From positions 2,080,630 through 2,144,629 of the forward strand of contig OX638316.1 in the NCBI GenBank assembly GCA_951812525.1: a stretch of 64,000 nucleotides of DNA. Reading direction: 5' to 3'. Shown piece by piece: positions 42,374-51,345 of this stretch. Positions within the stretch are counted from its first letter, which is position 1; every line of letters begins with the position of its first letter. Both the position numbers and the translations under genes were made by a program. The notes beneath the pieces are model-generated. The model saw only the letters and a list, made by a program, of their open reading frames with translations, did no database searches and was not told the origin of the DNA. This DNA comes from an uncultured Poribacteria bacterium (GTDB lineage: Bacteria > Poribacteria > WGA-4E > WGA-3G).

Positions 42374-43066
42374 TTGCGTAAAAAAGCGGTTGTCTTATTC
42401 AGTGGTGGCTTAGATTCAACTACAGTGCTCGCTATCGTTCGCGATGAAGGTTATGACACTTATGCAATGAGTTTTCGGTACGGTCAGCGGCATACAGTGG
42501 AGTTACAGTGTGCCAAAAACGTTGCAAAGGCGTTGGGTGTGAAACAGCATATTGTTGTTGACATCGATCTGCGTACCTTCGGATCGTCGTCAGCATTGAC
42601 TGCGGATATTGAGGTGCCAAAAGACAGATCTGATACGGAGATGGGTAATGGCATACCGATAACTTACGTCCCCGCCCGAAACACAATCTTTCTCTCCTAC
42701 GCCCTCGCATGGGCTGAAGTCCTTACCGCCGATACCATTTTTATCGGAGCTAACGCCATTGATTACAGTGGCTACCCAGATTGTCGTCCTGAGTACATAG
42801 AAGCCTATCAAACAATGGCGAATCTTGCGACCCAAGCCGGCGTTGAGGGTAAAACAGAATTGAAAATCCGCGCGCCGCTTATTGATAAGACGAAGGCGGA
42901 GATTATTGAAATTGGCGCGGCACTCGGTGTCGATTATAGCCTCACCTTAAGCTGCTACGATCCAGACGCTGAAGGCAGAGCGTGTGGTGGGTGTGATAGC
43001 TGTCTGCTCCGAAGACGAGGCTTTAAAGAGGCAGGTATCCCCGATCCGACGCGTTATCACCCCTGA
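42374..43066 (+). CDS. queC: 7-cyano-7-deazaguanine synthase
   Basis: The 230-residue enzyme makes preQ0, the precursor of queuosine, from 7-carboxy-7-deazaguanine with ATP and ammonia. The ATP-pyrophosphatase loop SGGLDS is at 10-15. The zinc site uses Cys194, Cys204, Cys207 and Cys210 ([12 protein letters not shown]). [18 protein letters not shown] and the Asp/Tyr-rich [15 protein letters not shown] are also diagnostic. The start is TTG, with AAGGA upstream. queD, queE and queF are not in this window, and I see no preQ1 riboswitch upstream. Confidence 0.95.
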   Translation: MRKKAVVLFSGGLDSTTVLAIVRDEGYDTYAMSFRYGQRHTVELQCAKNVAKALGVKQHIVVDIDLRTFGSSSALTADIEVPKDRSDTEMGNGIPITYVPARNTIFLSYALAWAEVLTADTIFIGANAIDYSGYPDCRPEYIEAYQTMANLATQAGVEGKTELKIRAPLIDKTKAEIIEIGAALGVDYSLTLSCYDPDAEGRACGGCDSCLLRRRGFKEAGIPDPTRYHP

Positions 43067-43067
43067 A

Positions 43068-43094
43068 AGATCACAAACTAACAGTTTATGCTAC
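43068..43094 (-). repeat. GTAG-containing short hairpin repeat
   Basis: The first 20 bases equal 41701-41720. Read on the minus strand, GTAG precedes the small hairpin AAACT-GTT-AGTTT, so it may be a divergent member of the GTAG-hairpin group. It lies between queC and the first HAD gene. Confidence 0.55.
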
Positions 43095-43101
43095 AAAAAG
43101 A

Positions 43102-43809
43102 ATGATAAAAGCAGTTTTCTTTGACTTTTATAAGACGTTGTGCGTTTGGGGGCGGCCACTTGAGGCAAGCCTCCAAAAAATTGCAGAGCGGTACCAGTTT
43201 GAAATAGACTGGGAGCGTTATGCAGCAGCACGCCAAAACCTCTATGCGGATGCATCAGGCTCTGATCCTACCCAACATTCCGTCCTTGGAACAATGCAAG
43301 AGATTGTTGAAAGTTATTATGAATTTATAAGAGCACTTGGGGTTCAAGAACATGTAGAGCAGGTGACGTGGGAGTTGTTGCAATCTGAACATTCGCTTTT
43401 TGCTGCGAACAACGCTACACTCTACGACGATGCCGTTCCGATGCTTCAACATTTGCGAGATGCGGGTTTCAAGTTAGCGATTGTATCAAATTGGGACACA
43501 CCGTTGGATCCGCTTACAGAACGGTTGGGGATCGCCCACTATTTTGATGCTATTGTTGCTTCGCACGATGCGCGTGTTAAGTCTGCAAAGCCAGATCCGC
43601 ATATCTTCCACTATACGCTCGCAACGATTGGCGTTTCGGCAGAAGAAGTTGTTCATGTGGGTGACACTTATGAAGCGGATATTATCGGGGCAAAAAACGC
43701 TGGTATTCGTCCAATATTGATTGACCGAGACGGGACACAAGCCGGTAAATGGGAAGAGACGATTCAAAGTTTGCCTGAATTGGTGGAATTCCTCTCTGGT
43801 GATGCTTGA
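43102..43809 (+). CDS. HAD-superfamily hydrolase, tandem copy 1
   Basis: This 235-residue HAD-IA protein has motif I F-F-D8-F-Y10-K-T12: the nucleophile Asp8 is present but the second Asp (acid/base of phosphatases) is Tyr10. Motif II is VSNWD, the Lys of motif III is in VKSAKPDP and motif IV is HVGDTYEAD. The Y at D+2 is seen in haloacid dehalogenases (DAYGT), while the GD...D motif IV is phosphatase-like, so the activity is unclear. It is the first of three adjacent paralogues. Confidence 0.87.
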   Translation: MIKAVFFDFYKTLCVWGRPLEASLQKIAERYQFEIDWERYAAARQNLYADASGSDPTQHSVLGTMQEIVESYYEFIRALGVQEHVEQVTWELLQSEHSLFAANNATLYDDAVPMLQHLRDAGFKLAIVSNWDTPLDPLTERLGIAHYFDAIVASHDARVKSAKPDPHIFHYTLATIGVSAEEVVHVGDTYEADIIGAKNAGIRPILIDRDGTQAGKWEETIQSLPELVEFLSGDA

Positions 43810-43829
43810 GTATATGAGGCAAGGCAATT

Positions 43830-44537
43830 ATGGTAAAAGCGGTTTTCTTTGATTTTTATAGAACATTGTGTGTGTGGGGGCAGCCGTTTAAACCGAGACT
43901 CCAAAAAATCACAGATCGATATGGCGTTGAGGTTAACTGGACGCATTACGTAGCGGCGCGGGAAGTGCTTGATTCAAACGCGCCTGACTTGGACCCTACT
44001 ATTAGCAATCCTTTAGAAGCAGTCCGGCATATAATTGATAGTTACCGGAATTTTCTAAAGACGCTCGACGTACAGGACTACCTTGATCAGATCGCGTGGG
44101 AGATGTTACAATCTGAGCACTCACTCTTTGCTGCAAGTGCTGCTACGCTCTACGATGATGTTGTTCCAACACTCCAGCGTTTGAAGGACGGTGGATTCAA
44201 ATTGGCAATCGCCTCAAACTGGGGTGTGCCGTTGGACCCACTTTCAGAACGACTCGGCATTGCTGAATACTTTGACATTATTGTCGCTTCGCATGATACA
44301 CGTGTCAAGTCCGAAAAGCCGGATCCCTATATCTTTAACTATACGCTAACGGCGATTGGCGTTTCGGCAGAAGAAGCTATCCATGTTGGGGATACCTACG
44401 AAGCGGATGTCATCGGGGCACAGAATGTAGGGATTCGTCCGATACTCATTGATCGAGATGGCACACAAGTTGGTAGATGGGACGAGACGATTCAGAGTCT
44501 TACTGAATTACCGGCACTGCTTTCGGGTCGTGTCTGA
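43830..44537 (+). CDS. HAD-superfamily hydrolase, tandem copy 2
   Basis: The 235-residue protein is closely similar to its neighbours on both sides. Motif I reads FFDFYRT, motif II ASNWG, motif III KSEKPDP and motif IV HVGDTYEAD. As in copy 1 the acid/base Asp is replaced by Tyr. The cap region (about 15-90) differs most among the copies, so substrate choice may differ. The 20-base gap before it carries GAGGCAAGG, repeated almost exactly before copy 3, so the duplication included the ribosome binding site. Confidence 0.87.
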   Translation: MVKAVFFDFYRTLCVWGQPFKPRLQKITDRYGVEVNWTHYVAAREVLDSNAPDLDPTISNPLEAVRHIIDSYRNFLKTLDVQDYLDQIAWEMLQSEHSLFAASAATLYDDVVPTLQRLKDGGFKLAIASNWGVPLDPLSERLGIAEYFDIIVASHDTRVKSEKPDPYIFNYTLTAIGVSAEEAIHVGDTYEADVIGAQNVGIRPILIDRDGTQVGRWDETIQSLTELPALLSGRV

Positions 44538-44557
44538 GTGCGTGAGGCAAGTAAATT

Positions 44558-45268
44558 ATGGTAAAAGCGGTTTTCCTTGATTTTTACCAGACATTGTATT
44601 TTCATAGGCGGACACTTAAAGAAAACCTTCAGCGGATCGTAGCGCGGTATGGTGTTGAACCTGATTGGAAACGCTTTGAAACAGCGCAGGCGCGTCTCTT
44701 CGCCGATACAGCAGTGTTTGATCCTGCTACCTATTCTTTGATGGAATCGCTAATGACTACAGCGAAGCGGGAGTGCGAGTTTATAAGAGAGTTGGGTATT
44801 CAGGAACATGCTGAACAGATGGCGTGGGAGTTGTTGCAATCCGGCCATTTTCTCTTTGCTGCGAACAGTGGCACTCTCTATAGTGATGTTATTCCAACAC
44901 TTCAGCATCTACGGGACACCGGTTTCAAATTAGTGATTGTTTCAAATTGGGAGTCACCGCTGGATCCACTCACTGAGCGATTCGGCATTGCGGAGTATTT
45001 TGATGCGATTGTCGCTTCACATGATGTGCGCGTCAGATCCGAAAAACCGGATCCACATATCTTCAACTATGCACTCGCAGCAGTCGGTGTTTCGGCTGAA
45101 GAGGTCGTTCATGTTGGAGATACCTACGAGGCGGATGTGGTCGGTGCGCAGAATGTAGGCATTCGTCCGATACTGCTTGACCGCGATGGGACACAAGCTG
45201 GTAGATGGGACGAGACGATTCAGAGCCTTAATGAATTGCCGAAGCTGCTTAAAGGATATGCTTCATAA
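44558..45268 (+). CDS. HAD-superfamily hydrolase, tandem copy 3
   Basis: This 236-residue copy has motif I FLDFYQT, motif II VSNWE, motif III RSEKPDP and motif IV HVGDTYEAD. The catalytic pattern is the same as in copies 1 and 2. Its C-terminal half is nearly the same as copy 2 (VGAQNVGIRPIL and DRDGTQAGRWDETIQSL), implying that copies 2 and 3 are the younger pair. It ends 52 bases from the convergent giant gene. Confidence 0.87.
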   Translation: MVKAVFLDFYQTLYFHRRTLKENLQRIVARYGVEPDWKRFETAQARLFADTAVFDPATYSLMESLMTTAKRECEFIRELGIQEHAEQMAWELLQSGHFLFAANSGTLYSDVIPTLQHLRDTGFKLVIVSNWESPLDPLTERFGIAEYFDAIVASHDVRVRSEKPDPHIFNYALAAVGVSAEEVVHVGDTYEADVVGAQNVGIRPILLDRDGTQAGRWDETIQSLNELPKLLKGYAS

Positions 45269-45320
45269 AGATTGAGAATCGTCTCTTTCCCTTTTGTGAG
45301 TTTTCTTGGATGGAAAATTC

Positions 45321-48300
45321 TTACTTGCGAATCAACATCTTCCGTGTTGCGGTGAACTCACCTGCTGTTAGTGTATAGAAATAGACACCGCTCGCGACCT
45401 GCTCACCAACTTGATTTCTCCCATCCCAATACACTGATCGGCTTTTGCTATGATACATTCCAGCAGGCTGATGCCCTAATGCCAATGTCCGAATCAATCT
45501 GCCGTCTACTGCGTAGATACTGAGCGTAACATCAGCAGACTTTGCCAGCTGATAGGGTATCCATGTTTCAGGGTTGAACGGATTCGGATAGTTTGGCAAT
45601 AGCGATGTATCTTTGGGAATTAGAGCTGCGAGAAGCTGCTGAAGCATGAGGATACCGCGTTGGGATGTAGCATCTGTCAGATCCAGGTGCTGTGCTTGGG
45701 AGAGCCATTGTTGCACATCTGCTGCAGTGAGTATTTCCAGCGTCTGGGGATGTGATGCAGGTGCGGCTGCCCCAGCCCCCATCTCGCCAGCGACTTTAAC
45801 GAGGTCAACGATATTCACTATACCATCGCCGTTGACATCAGCGATATTTTGCCCTGTCTGTCCGAAGTTTGCGGATACAAATACCAGATCCAAGATATTC
45901 ACTATACCATCGCTGTTGACGTCTACAGAATCTACTGGGTCGGATGGACGTTTATAGACGGTGTTTACGTCTGCATCAATGCCGACGAACATACTCCAAC
46001 CTCCAGCGCGCTCACTAACTTTCACCAACAGGAGGTTATCGCCTTGTTTCAAGTCAACTGTAAACCTGTCCTGATAATCTTGTGCCCCTCGATCTATAGG
46101 GTTGTTATGAACGACTTCACCGTTGAGCCAGACTTTGATAGAATCATCGCTACCAGTTCTCATGGTCACCCCAGACTGCGCTGTGGAGGATTCAAGCGTG
46201 ATGAAGGCATAAGACGAGTGGTCGTCCACATCTCCTCTGCCCAAGCCGATTTTATTGAGCAAGTCATTGACATTATTACCGCCGGTCTCAGCAATCTCTC
46301 CAAGTGTCCATACATAATTACCAACTGCATCACCTTCTCTGGCACCGTTTGAGGCAACATCCGTTTCTGTCACATTCCCACCACTGGCAGCGGCAAGAGA
46401 ATCGACATTATTGGAATTTGCACCACCTTTGCCGGTTTCCGTTGGCGCGATCATCCAGAGCCAGGGACCGGTGATTTTGTTTGGACCTAGTGTCAAAGTG
46501 GAGTCCTGCTCAAGTAATGTCTGAAGTTCCCATAGACGCACCGTTCCATCCTCTCTTCCACTGGCTAGCAGCTGTCCATCTGGACTGAACACAATAGACA
46601 TAATATGACCAGCACCTTCTTGAAGTGTATTTTTATATTCGCCAGTCTTTGCGTTCCATAAACGGATTCTCTGATCTTGGCTTCCACTGGCAAGTATTTC
46701 TCCATCTGGACTGAATGCTAAAGGATTAATCCAACCCGTATAGCCAGTGAGAGTTGATTTGAGTTTTCCAGTTTGTGGGTTCCACAGCCGAATTGTACTA
46801 TCCCGACTGCCACTGGCAAGTGTCTCCCCATCGGAACTAAAGGTAACGGAGTCGATCATCTGCCTATGTCCCGTGAGAGTTGATTTGAGTTTTCCAGTTT
46901 GTGGATTCCATAACCGAATCGTTTTGTCTTCACTTACGCTGGCAAGCGTCTGTCCATCTGGACTGAACGCTACTGACGTGATTTGTCCTGTGTTTCCTGT
47001 CAGTGTTCTTATGTTCTGTTCGTTGTGTATGTTCCACAACCGAATCACAGGGTCACTGTAATCACCGCCAGTGGCAAGTGTCTGCCCATCTGGACTGAAC
47101 GCAACGGAGTTGTAACCGGCGTACGAGAATCCCGTATGCGCCCTGAGCGTCGTTTTATGTTGTCCATTGCGTGGATCCCATAATCGTATTGTTGTGTCTC
47201 GACTCACACTCGCTAGCGTCTGACCATCTGAACTGAATACAATACCATTAACAGTCTCTGTGTGTCCTATGAGGAGAGTTTTAGGTTGTGCCGTGTGTGG
47301 ATCCCATAACCGAATGGTTCCATCCCGACTTGCACTGGCGAGTGTCTGTCCATCAGGGTTAAACGCAACAGAGGAAACATAATCCGTGTGCCCTTCAAAG
47401 ATTGCTTTGGATGGACCGGTTGTTGCCTTTGTGGTTTTTGAGGATAGGGCTATCTCAGTCAAGAGATATTCAAGAAATACAATCCCTTTCCGCAGAATTG
47501 TATCTTCAACTTCAAGCTGCTTGGCATCGGTTAGCCATTTCTGCACATCTGCAGCAGCGAACGTTTCAGCTGTTTGCCTGGACACAGAAGACAAGTTTGC
47601 TGCGACTAAGAGAAGATCGACAGTATTAACAACCCCATCTTCGTTGATGTCTGCTGGATTTTTTCCACGTCGTCCGAGACGTAAGGCAACGGGTGTCAAA
47701 TCAGAGGTGTTCACTATACCATCGTTGTTGACATCTAAGACATTTTGGGTAGATACTGCTGTGTCCAACTGGATAGGTAGTGTTGCCCATGTGATGTTTC
47801 CGTTGACATCAATAGTCTGAAGCGAGACTCTATCAATGAGATCTGCTGTTCTTACGACAGATTCAAATGTACTTGTTTCGCCGTTTAGTTGTTTACAGTC
47901 GAATAAAGAACGGGGGAGTGAGACACCTTCTGGGTCAAGTTCTGGTAGTAGCAACTGAGCGTGATGAAGCCCGTCGGGGTCTATTACCTTAAAACGGAGG
48001 CTTATTGTGTCGCTACCATAAGTCCGTATAGAGAGAAGTTGAATGTCCGTCGGCGTGTTGGGGGATAGGGGCTTGGTATTATAGAATTGGTGGACTGACA
48101 ACCACTCAGCAGAACACTCAGACAATTGACTTTGGCTACCGTAAGCCATGAGGTAGTCGCTGTCACGAGCTTCTCGAAAATCGTGGAGCAAGCCAAAAGC
48201 GTGTCCAAGTTCGTGAGCAGCTAAACCCAGTTTTCCAGCGACATCACCAGACGCGGAAATTAGGGTGAACCCCCCGAAAGCTTCTTCCCGTTGTGTTATG

Positions 48301-49691
48301 TCTGCCTGCCGCCACAGGACCCCTCGTCCGTCTTGAGAGAAAAAAGTAATGCTTCCTTCCCCACCTGATCTTCCACCATGAATATCTTCGCTACTCAAAT
48401 CTATTGCAACGAAATGGATGTGCTGAAGATCGCGGTCGTCAAAATGATCGCGAACTTCTGTCCAGGCTTTATGACCAGTGCCCTCTCTGTAATAGTGTTC
48501 TTCCGGGAATTTACCATCAATGTGATGCACCACAGGTTCACCGTCTTTATCGGTTTCAACAGAGAAAGTTTTTCTACCGAATCCATAGCTTTGCATCTCG
48601 TCAGCAAAAAACTGTTGTGTGTTTTTAATCAACTCGCGGAGTGCTGCGACTCTTTCTGGTCGGGCGGGTCGGTCATTAGGAAGGAAGTAGACCACTCGAA
48701 CCATTCCGTTTGTAGTGATAGAAGGAAACTCGTAATCAGAAGCATTGTATTCCCATAAGCGCACCTTGTTGTCTGCGCTTCCACTCGCAACCATTTGTTC
48801 ATCTGGACTGAAGACGACAGAGAAGAAATCCGTTAAATCTGGCGAGAAAGGCTTTTTGTATTGATCTGTCTGTGTATCCCAAATGAAAATCCCATGTCCT
48901 CCAATGAGAAGTGTTGCACCGTCGGAACTGAAGACGACTGGCTTTGTCCATCCTGTCCGATTGGTAAGGGTTCTTTTCTCTTGTCCGTTGTTTGGATTCC
49001 ATAACCTAACTGTATCGTCGCGACTCCCACTGGCAAGTGTTCGACTATCTGGACTGAACATTATGCGTGGGATATCACCGGTATGTCCTGTAAGGGTTCT
49101 TTTGAGATTTCCGTTGTTTGGGTTCCATAATCGGATTGTTTGGTCGCGGCTTCCACTGGCGAGGGTTCGACCATCTGGGGAGAATGCCACGGAATCGACC
49201 ATATTCGTATGTCCTGTAAGGGTTCTTTTGAGATTTCCGTTGTTTGGGTTCCATAATCGAATTGTTTGGTCCCCACTCGCACTCGCAAGGGTCTGCCCAT
49301 CGGGACTAAACGCAATGAATGAGATACCATCAGTGTGTCCAGAGAGCGTTCTTTTAAGATTTCCATTGTTCGGATTCCACAAGCGGATCGTTCCGTCCCA
49401 GCTTCCACTGGCGAGGGTTCGACCATCTGGACTGAAGGCGACGCTGTTGACAGCATCTCTATGTCCAGTAAGAGTTCTTTTGAGATTTCCGTTGTTTGGG
49501 TTCCACAAACGGATCGTTCTGTCTTGACTCCCGCTGGCGAGCGTCTGTCCATTTGGGCTAAACGCAACGCTCCAGACGAGATCTGTGTGTCCTTCAAGCG
49601 TCGATTTGAGTTGAGCTGTTGCGACTTTTGTGGGTAGGAAGAAAATGGAAGTTAACAGTAGTGTACAGGTCAGGAATTGTATCTTTTTCAT
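45321..49691 (-). CDS. Giant secreted protein: WD40 propeller - metzincin - dockerin - WD40 propeller - dockerin - sorting domain
   Basis: The 1456-residue protein has a signal peptide and modules in this order. (1) Seven WD40 repeats (about 28-325). (2) A metzincin-like peptidase with zinc motif H493-ELGHAFGLLHD. (3) A type-I dockerin-like Ca2+ repeat pair (about 648-700). (4) Seven more WD40 repeats (about 762-1060). (5) A beta-rich PA14/CBM-like domain (about 1067-1243). (6) A second dockerin-like pair (about 1254-1307). (7) A C-terminal FlgD-like/type IX-type sorting domain beginning LLPNYPNPFNPETW. It should be exported across the outer membrane. First-propeller repeats are nearly identical at DNA level. 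I use the ATG of MKKIQFL. Peptidase activity is predicted; its partner is unknown. Confidence 0.88.
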   Translation of the reverse strand: MKKIQFLTCTLLLTSIFFLPTKVATAQLKSTLEGHTDLVWSVAFSPNGQTLASGSQDRTIRLWNPNNGNLKRTLTGHRDAVNSVAFSPDGRTLASGSWDGTIRLWNPNNGNLKRTLSGHTDGISFIAFSPDGQTLASASGDQTIRLWNPNNGNLKRTLTGHTNMVDSVAFSPDGRTLASGSRDQTIRLWNPNNGNLKRTLTGHTGDIPRIMFSPDSRTLASGSRDDTVRLWNPNNGQEKRTLTNRTGWTKPVVFSSDGATLLIGGHGIFIWDTQTDQYKKPFSPDLTDFFSVVFSPDEQMVASGSADNKVRLWEYNASDYEFPSITTNGMVRVVYFLPNDRPARPERVAALRELIKNTQQFFADEMQSYGFGRKTFSVETDKDGEPVVHHIDGKFPEEHYYREGTGHKAWTEVRDHFDDRDLQHIHFVAIDLSSEDIHGGRSGGEGSITFFSQDGRGVLWRQADITQREEAFGGFTLISASGDVAGKLGLAAHELGHAFGLLHDFREARDSDYLMAYGSQSQLSECSAEWLSVHQFYNTKPLSPNTPTDIQLLSIRTYGSDTISLRFKVIDPDGLHHAQLLLPELDPEGVSLPRSLFDCKQLNGETSTFESVVRTADLIDRVSLQTIDVNGNITWATLPIQLDTAVSTQNVLDVNNDGIVNTSDLTPVALRLGRRGKNPADINEDGVVNTVDLLLVAANLSSVSRQTAETFAAADVQKWLTDAKQLEVEDTILRKGIVFLEYLLTEIALSSKTTKATTGPSKAIFEGHTDYVSSVAFNPDGQTLASASRDGTIRLWDPHTAQPKTLLIGHTETVNGIVFSSDGQTLASVSRDTTIRLWDPRNGQHKTTLRAHTGFSYAGYNSVAFSPDGQTLATGGDYSDPVIRLWNIHNEQNIRTLTGNTGQITSVAFSPDGQTLASVSEDKTIRLWNPQTGKLKSTLTGHRQMIDSVTFSSDGETLASGSRDSTIRLWNPQTGKLKSTLTGYTGWINPLAFSPDGEILASGSQDQRIRLWNAKTGEYKNTLQEGAGHIMSIVFSPDGQLLASGREDGTVRLWELQTLLEQDSTLTLGPNKITGPWLWMIAPTETGKGGANSNNVDSLAAASGGNVTETDVASNGAREGDAVGNYVWTLGEIAETGGNNVNDLLNKIGLGRGDVDDHSSYAFITLESSTAQSGVTMRTGSDDSIKVWLNGEVVHNNPIDRGAQDYQDRFTVDLKQGDNLLLVKVSERAGGWSMFVGIDADVNTVYKRPSDPVDSVDVNSDGIVNILDLVFVSANFGQTGQNIADVNGDGIVNIVDLVKVAGEMGAGAAAPASHPQTLEILTAADVQQWLSQAQHLDLTDATSQRGILMLQQLLAALIPKDTSLLPNYPNPFNPETWIPYQLAKSADVTLSIYAVDGRLIRTLALGHQPAGMYHSKSRSVYWDGRNQVGEQVASGVYFYTLTAGEFTATRKMLIRK

Positions 49692-50028
49692 TAAAACCCC
49701 TTTTTCGATGTCAGAGAAGAGGTGGCATCTGAAATATTCCAGGGTCTGCTTCAAACATGGGTTGAATCTGAAGACCCGGTATAGGTTAGTAGAGTGGTGA
49801 AAGTGAGTTAAACCATTTTATATGCTCATATTAACTTAATATAAATAAAAAATTATTTTTATTAAAAACTTGCTTCTAAGTGACTAAAAATATACCAAAT
49901 TCCAGTCTATGCGTCAAATTAAATTTTGGTACCAGCGTTATTCAGTTATTGATGGCTTTCACGGGAAAGTCATTTTCTATAGATATGGCATTCCGTATGA
50001 GAATAAAAAGATAAGTTAGGTAATTAAC

Positions 50029-50048
50029 GGGCGATGAATCGCCCTACT
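50029..50048 (-). repeat. GTAG-hairpin (REP-like) repeat
   Basis: On the minus strand GTAG is followed by TA and a 7-bp stem GGGCGAT / ATCGCCC. It matches the general GTAG-plus-hairpin layout of the other elements. Confidence 0.6.
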
Positions 50049-50160
50049 ACAAACGGGGCTGCTTGTAATAAGATGAGTTTGAACGGTAAAAAGCAAAATC
50101 TATCTCGTTTATATGGAAACTTTTGGTTTTAGGTGGGCTATTGGTGTGAATAGTATTAGC

Positions 50161-50294
50161 GAAACCCAACAATCTAAGCACTGCGGAGGGGTGTTGGGTT
50201 TCACTTGTTTCTCTGGAGATTTGAGTGCCAAATGGAATTTGAAAGTATTCTTCCAGACATGCGTTCTAATGATTTTTCGTTCAACCCAACCTAC
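50161..50294 (-). repeat. GTAG-GTTGGGTT long inverted element
   Basis: On the minus strand GTAGGTTGGGTTGAAC begins the element and GTGAAACCCAAC lies about 80 bases on, so the ends can pair as a long hairpin. A second internal 11-bp stem (GAAACCCAACA / TGTTGGGTTTC, 50161-50202) is present. A like element is at 62023. Confidence 0.6.
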
Positions 50295-50309
50295 TTTAGG
50301 ATAGATTTG

Positions 50310-51074
50310 TTACTTTGTCTTAATGCGTCCCCATGTTGTCGTTGCTTTTCCAGAAGGTTGGACGGGTAGGAGTTCTCCAGCCATCGACAATTTGATTTCA
50401 TCTTCGGTGAGGACGATGCTCCAAATTCTTACCTCATCAATGAGTCCATTCCACGCTTGGGCGTACCCCTCATTGAGGGTGCCAATCCATATAGGTTTTT
50501 CACCTTTGCCAACTTCGTCTTCAGGATGATCTACTTCGTTTTCGAGTTCACCGTTGACGTAGAGGAGTTGCTGCTTTGTTTTCCCGTCATACACGTATGC
50601 GAGATGCATCCATTTTTTATCTTCTAAGACGGATTCCGATGAAATTTGTTGACCGTCCTTGGCGTTAACCCTTGCCCAGAATTTACTCTCATTCCACGAA
50701 AAGAGGTTGTAAACATCTCCAGCTTGGAACCCTGTGCGTTTGGAGACAATACCTCTTGCAAGAGCATCTGATCCAAAAGGTTGAACCCAAGTTTCAACCG
50801 TCAACTGCTTCATGCCTTCGAGATCGGCACTGTGCGCAACTTCAACAAAATTCGATGCCCCTCCATCGAATTCAAGTGCGCCGTTGATTTTGCCTTTAAC
50901 CCATTTCAAATTCCCTTTAATACTGGCTTTATTTCCATTGCCAGAGGCGTCTTTGGGATTTTTCCCCGCGCCGTCATCAAAAGGTAAATAGAGGAGTAAT
51001 GCATTTTCATCGACTGCTTGCGCGTAGATACCGATAACAAGTACAAGTGCCAAAATAAAAGAAAGTATGCGCAT
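50310..51074 (-). CDS. Secreted LamG-domain protein with C-terminal TTWG tag
   Basis: The 254-residue protein has a signal peptide (MRILSFILALVLVIGIYAQA) and one LamG domain (about 25-230): LLLYLPFDDGAGKNPKDASGNGN, GALEFDGG, LTVETWVQPFG and LIDEVRIWSIVLTEDEI. The C-terminus is PVQPSGKATTTWGRIK, the shared tag. It differs from the pair at 22106 and 22983 in most of the domain, so this is not a recent copy. The downstream neighbour on the minus strand is the giant secreted protein. Probably a carbohydrate- or matrix-binding surface protein. Confidence 0.85.
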   Translation of the reverse strand: MRILSFILALVLVIGIYAQAVDENALLLYLPFDDGAGKNPKDASGNGNKASIKGNLKWVKGKINGALEFDGGASNFVEVAHSADLEGMKQLTVETWVQPFGSDALARGIVSKRTGFQAGDVYNLFSWNESKFWARVNAKDGQQISSESVLEDKKWMHLAYVYDGKTKQQLLYVNGELENEVDHPEDEVGKGEKPIWIGTLNEGYAQAWNGLIDEVRIWSIVLTEDEIKLSMAGELLPVQPSGKATTTWGRIKTK

Positions 51075-51105
51075 GATCGTTCCTTCTTGCTTATCATGAT
51101 AGACT

Positions 51106-51345
51106 TTATGTTAGTCTATAAGCCTCCAGAAAAGCATCTCTGGAGATTCCTGCCTGAGTGCAGATTCGACGCAAAGTTGAGCCTTTGATGCGGCGATGAT
51201 TGGGTAGAACTAGAACGCTTCGATTGCCATCTGGGTTTTCACGTGCCATACAAATATGGTTCCGTTCACGGATTATGCGATATCCTAATCTTTCTAATGC
51301 CCGGATAACTCTGTTTTTTGGAGCGTCTGTTGGAAAACGAGGCAT
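51106..51345 (-). CDS. hicA: HicA-family mRNA interferase toxin
   Basis: This 79-residue protein has the dsRBD-like HicA fold: RVIRALERLGYRIIRERNHI, a central RSVLVLPNHRRIKGSTLRRI and a final helix ISRDAFLEAY. The His in the RNHI segment is at the catalytic position. HicA enzymes cut mRNA independently of ribosome position. Its ATG overlaps the hicB stop by one base (TAATG), so antitoxin precedes toxin, as in many hicBA modules. Confidence 0.87.
   Translation of the reverse strand: MPRFPTDAPKNRVIRALERLGYRIIRERNHICMARENPDGNRSVLVLPNHRRIKGSTLRRICTQAGISRDAFLEAYRLT

Larger units (their letters stand above)
49692..50309. other. Intergenic region with two hairpin repeats
   Basis: About 618 bases between the giant gene and a LamG gene, both on the minus strand. 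No credible gene is seen. The left third is very AT-rich and probably contains the giant gene's promoter. The right half carries two repeat elements listed separately. Confidence 0.5.

Noticed and set aside
48883-49527. Long open frame on the plus strand (about 214 codons) across the first WD40 propeller
   Set aside because: It is the antisense of the repeated WD40 coding sequence; its protein is a periodic shadow with no domain, and the minus-strand gene is unmistakable.
48720-49600. Evenly spaced near-identical DNA repeats resembling a CRISPR array
   Set aside because: The period is about 126 bases, there are no spacers and the repeats encode WD40 blades in frame.
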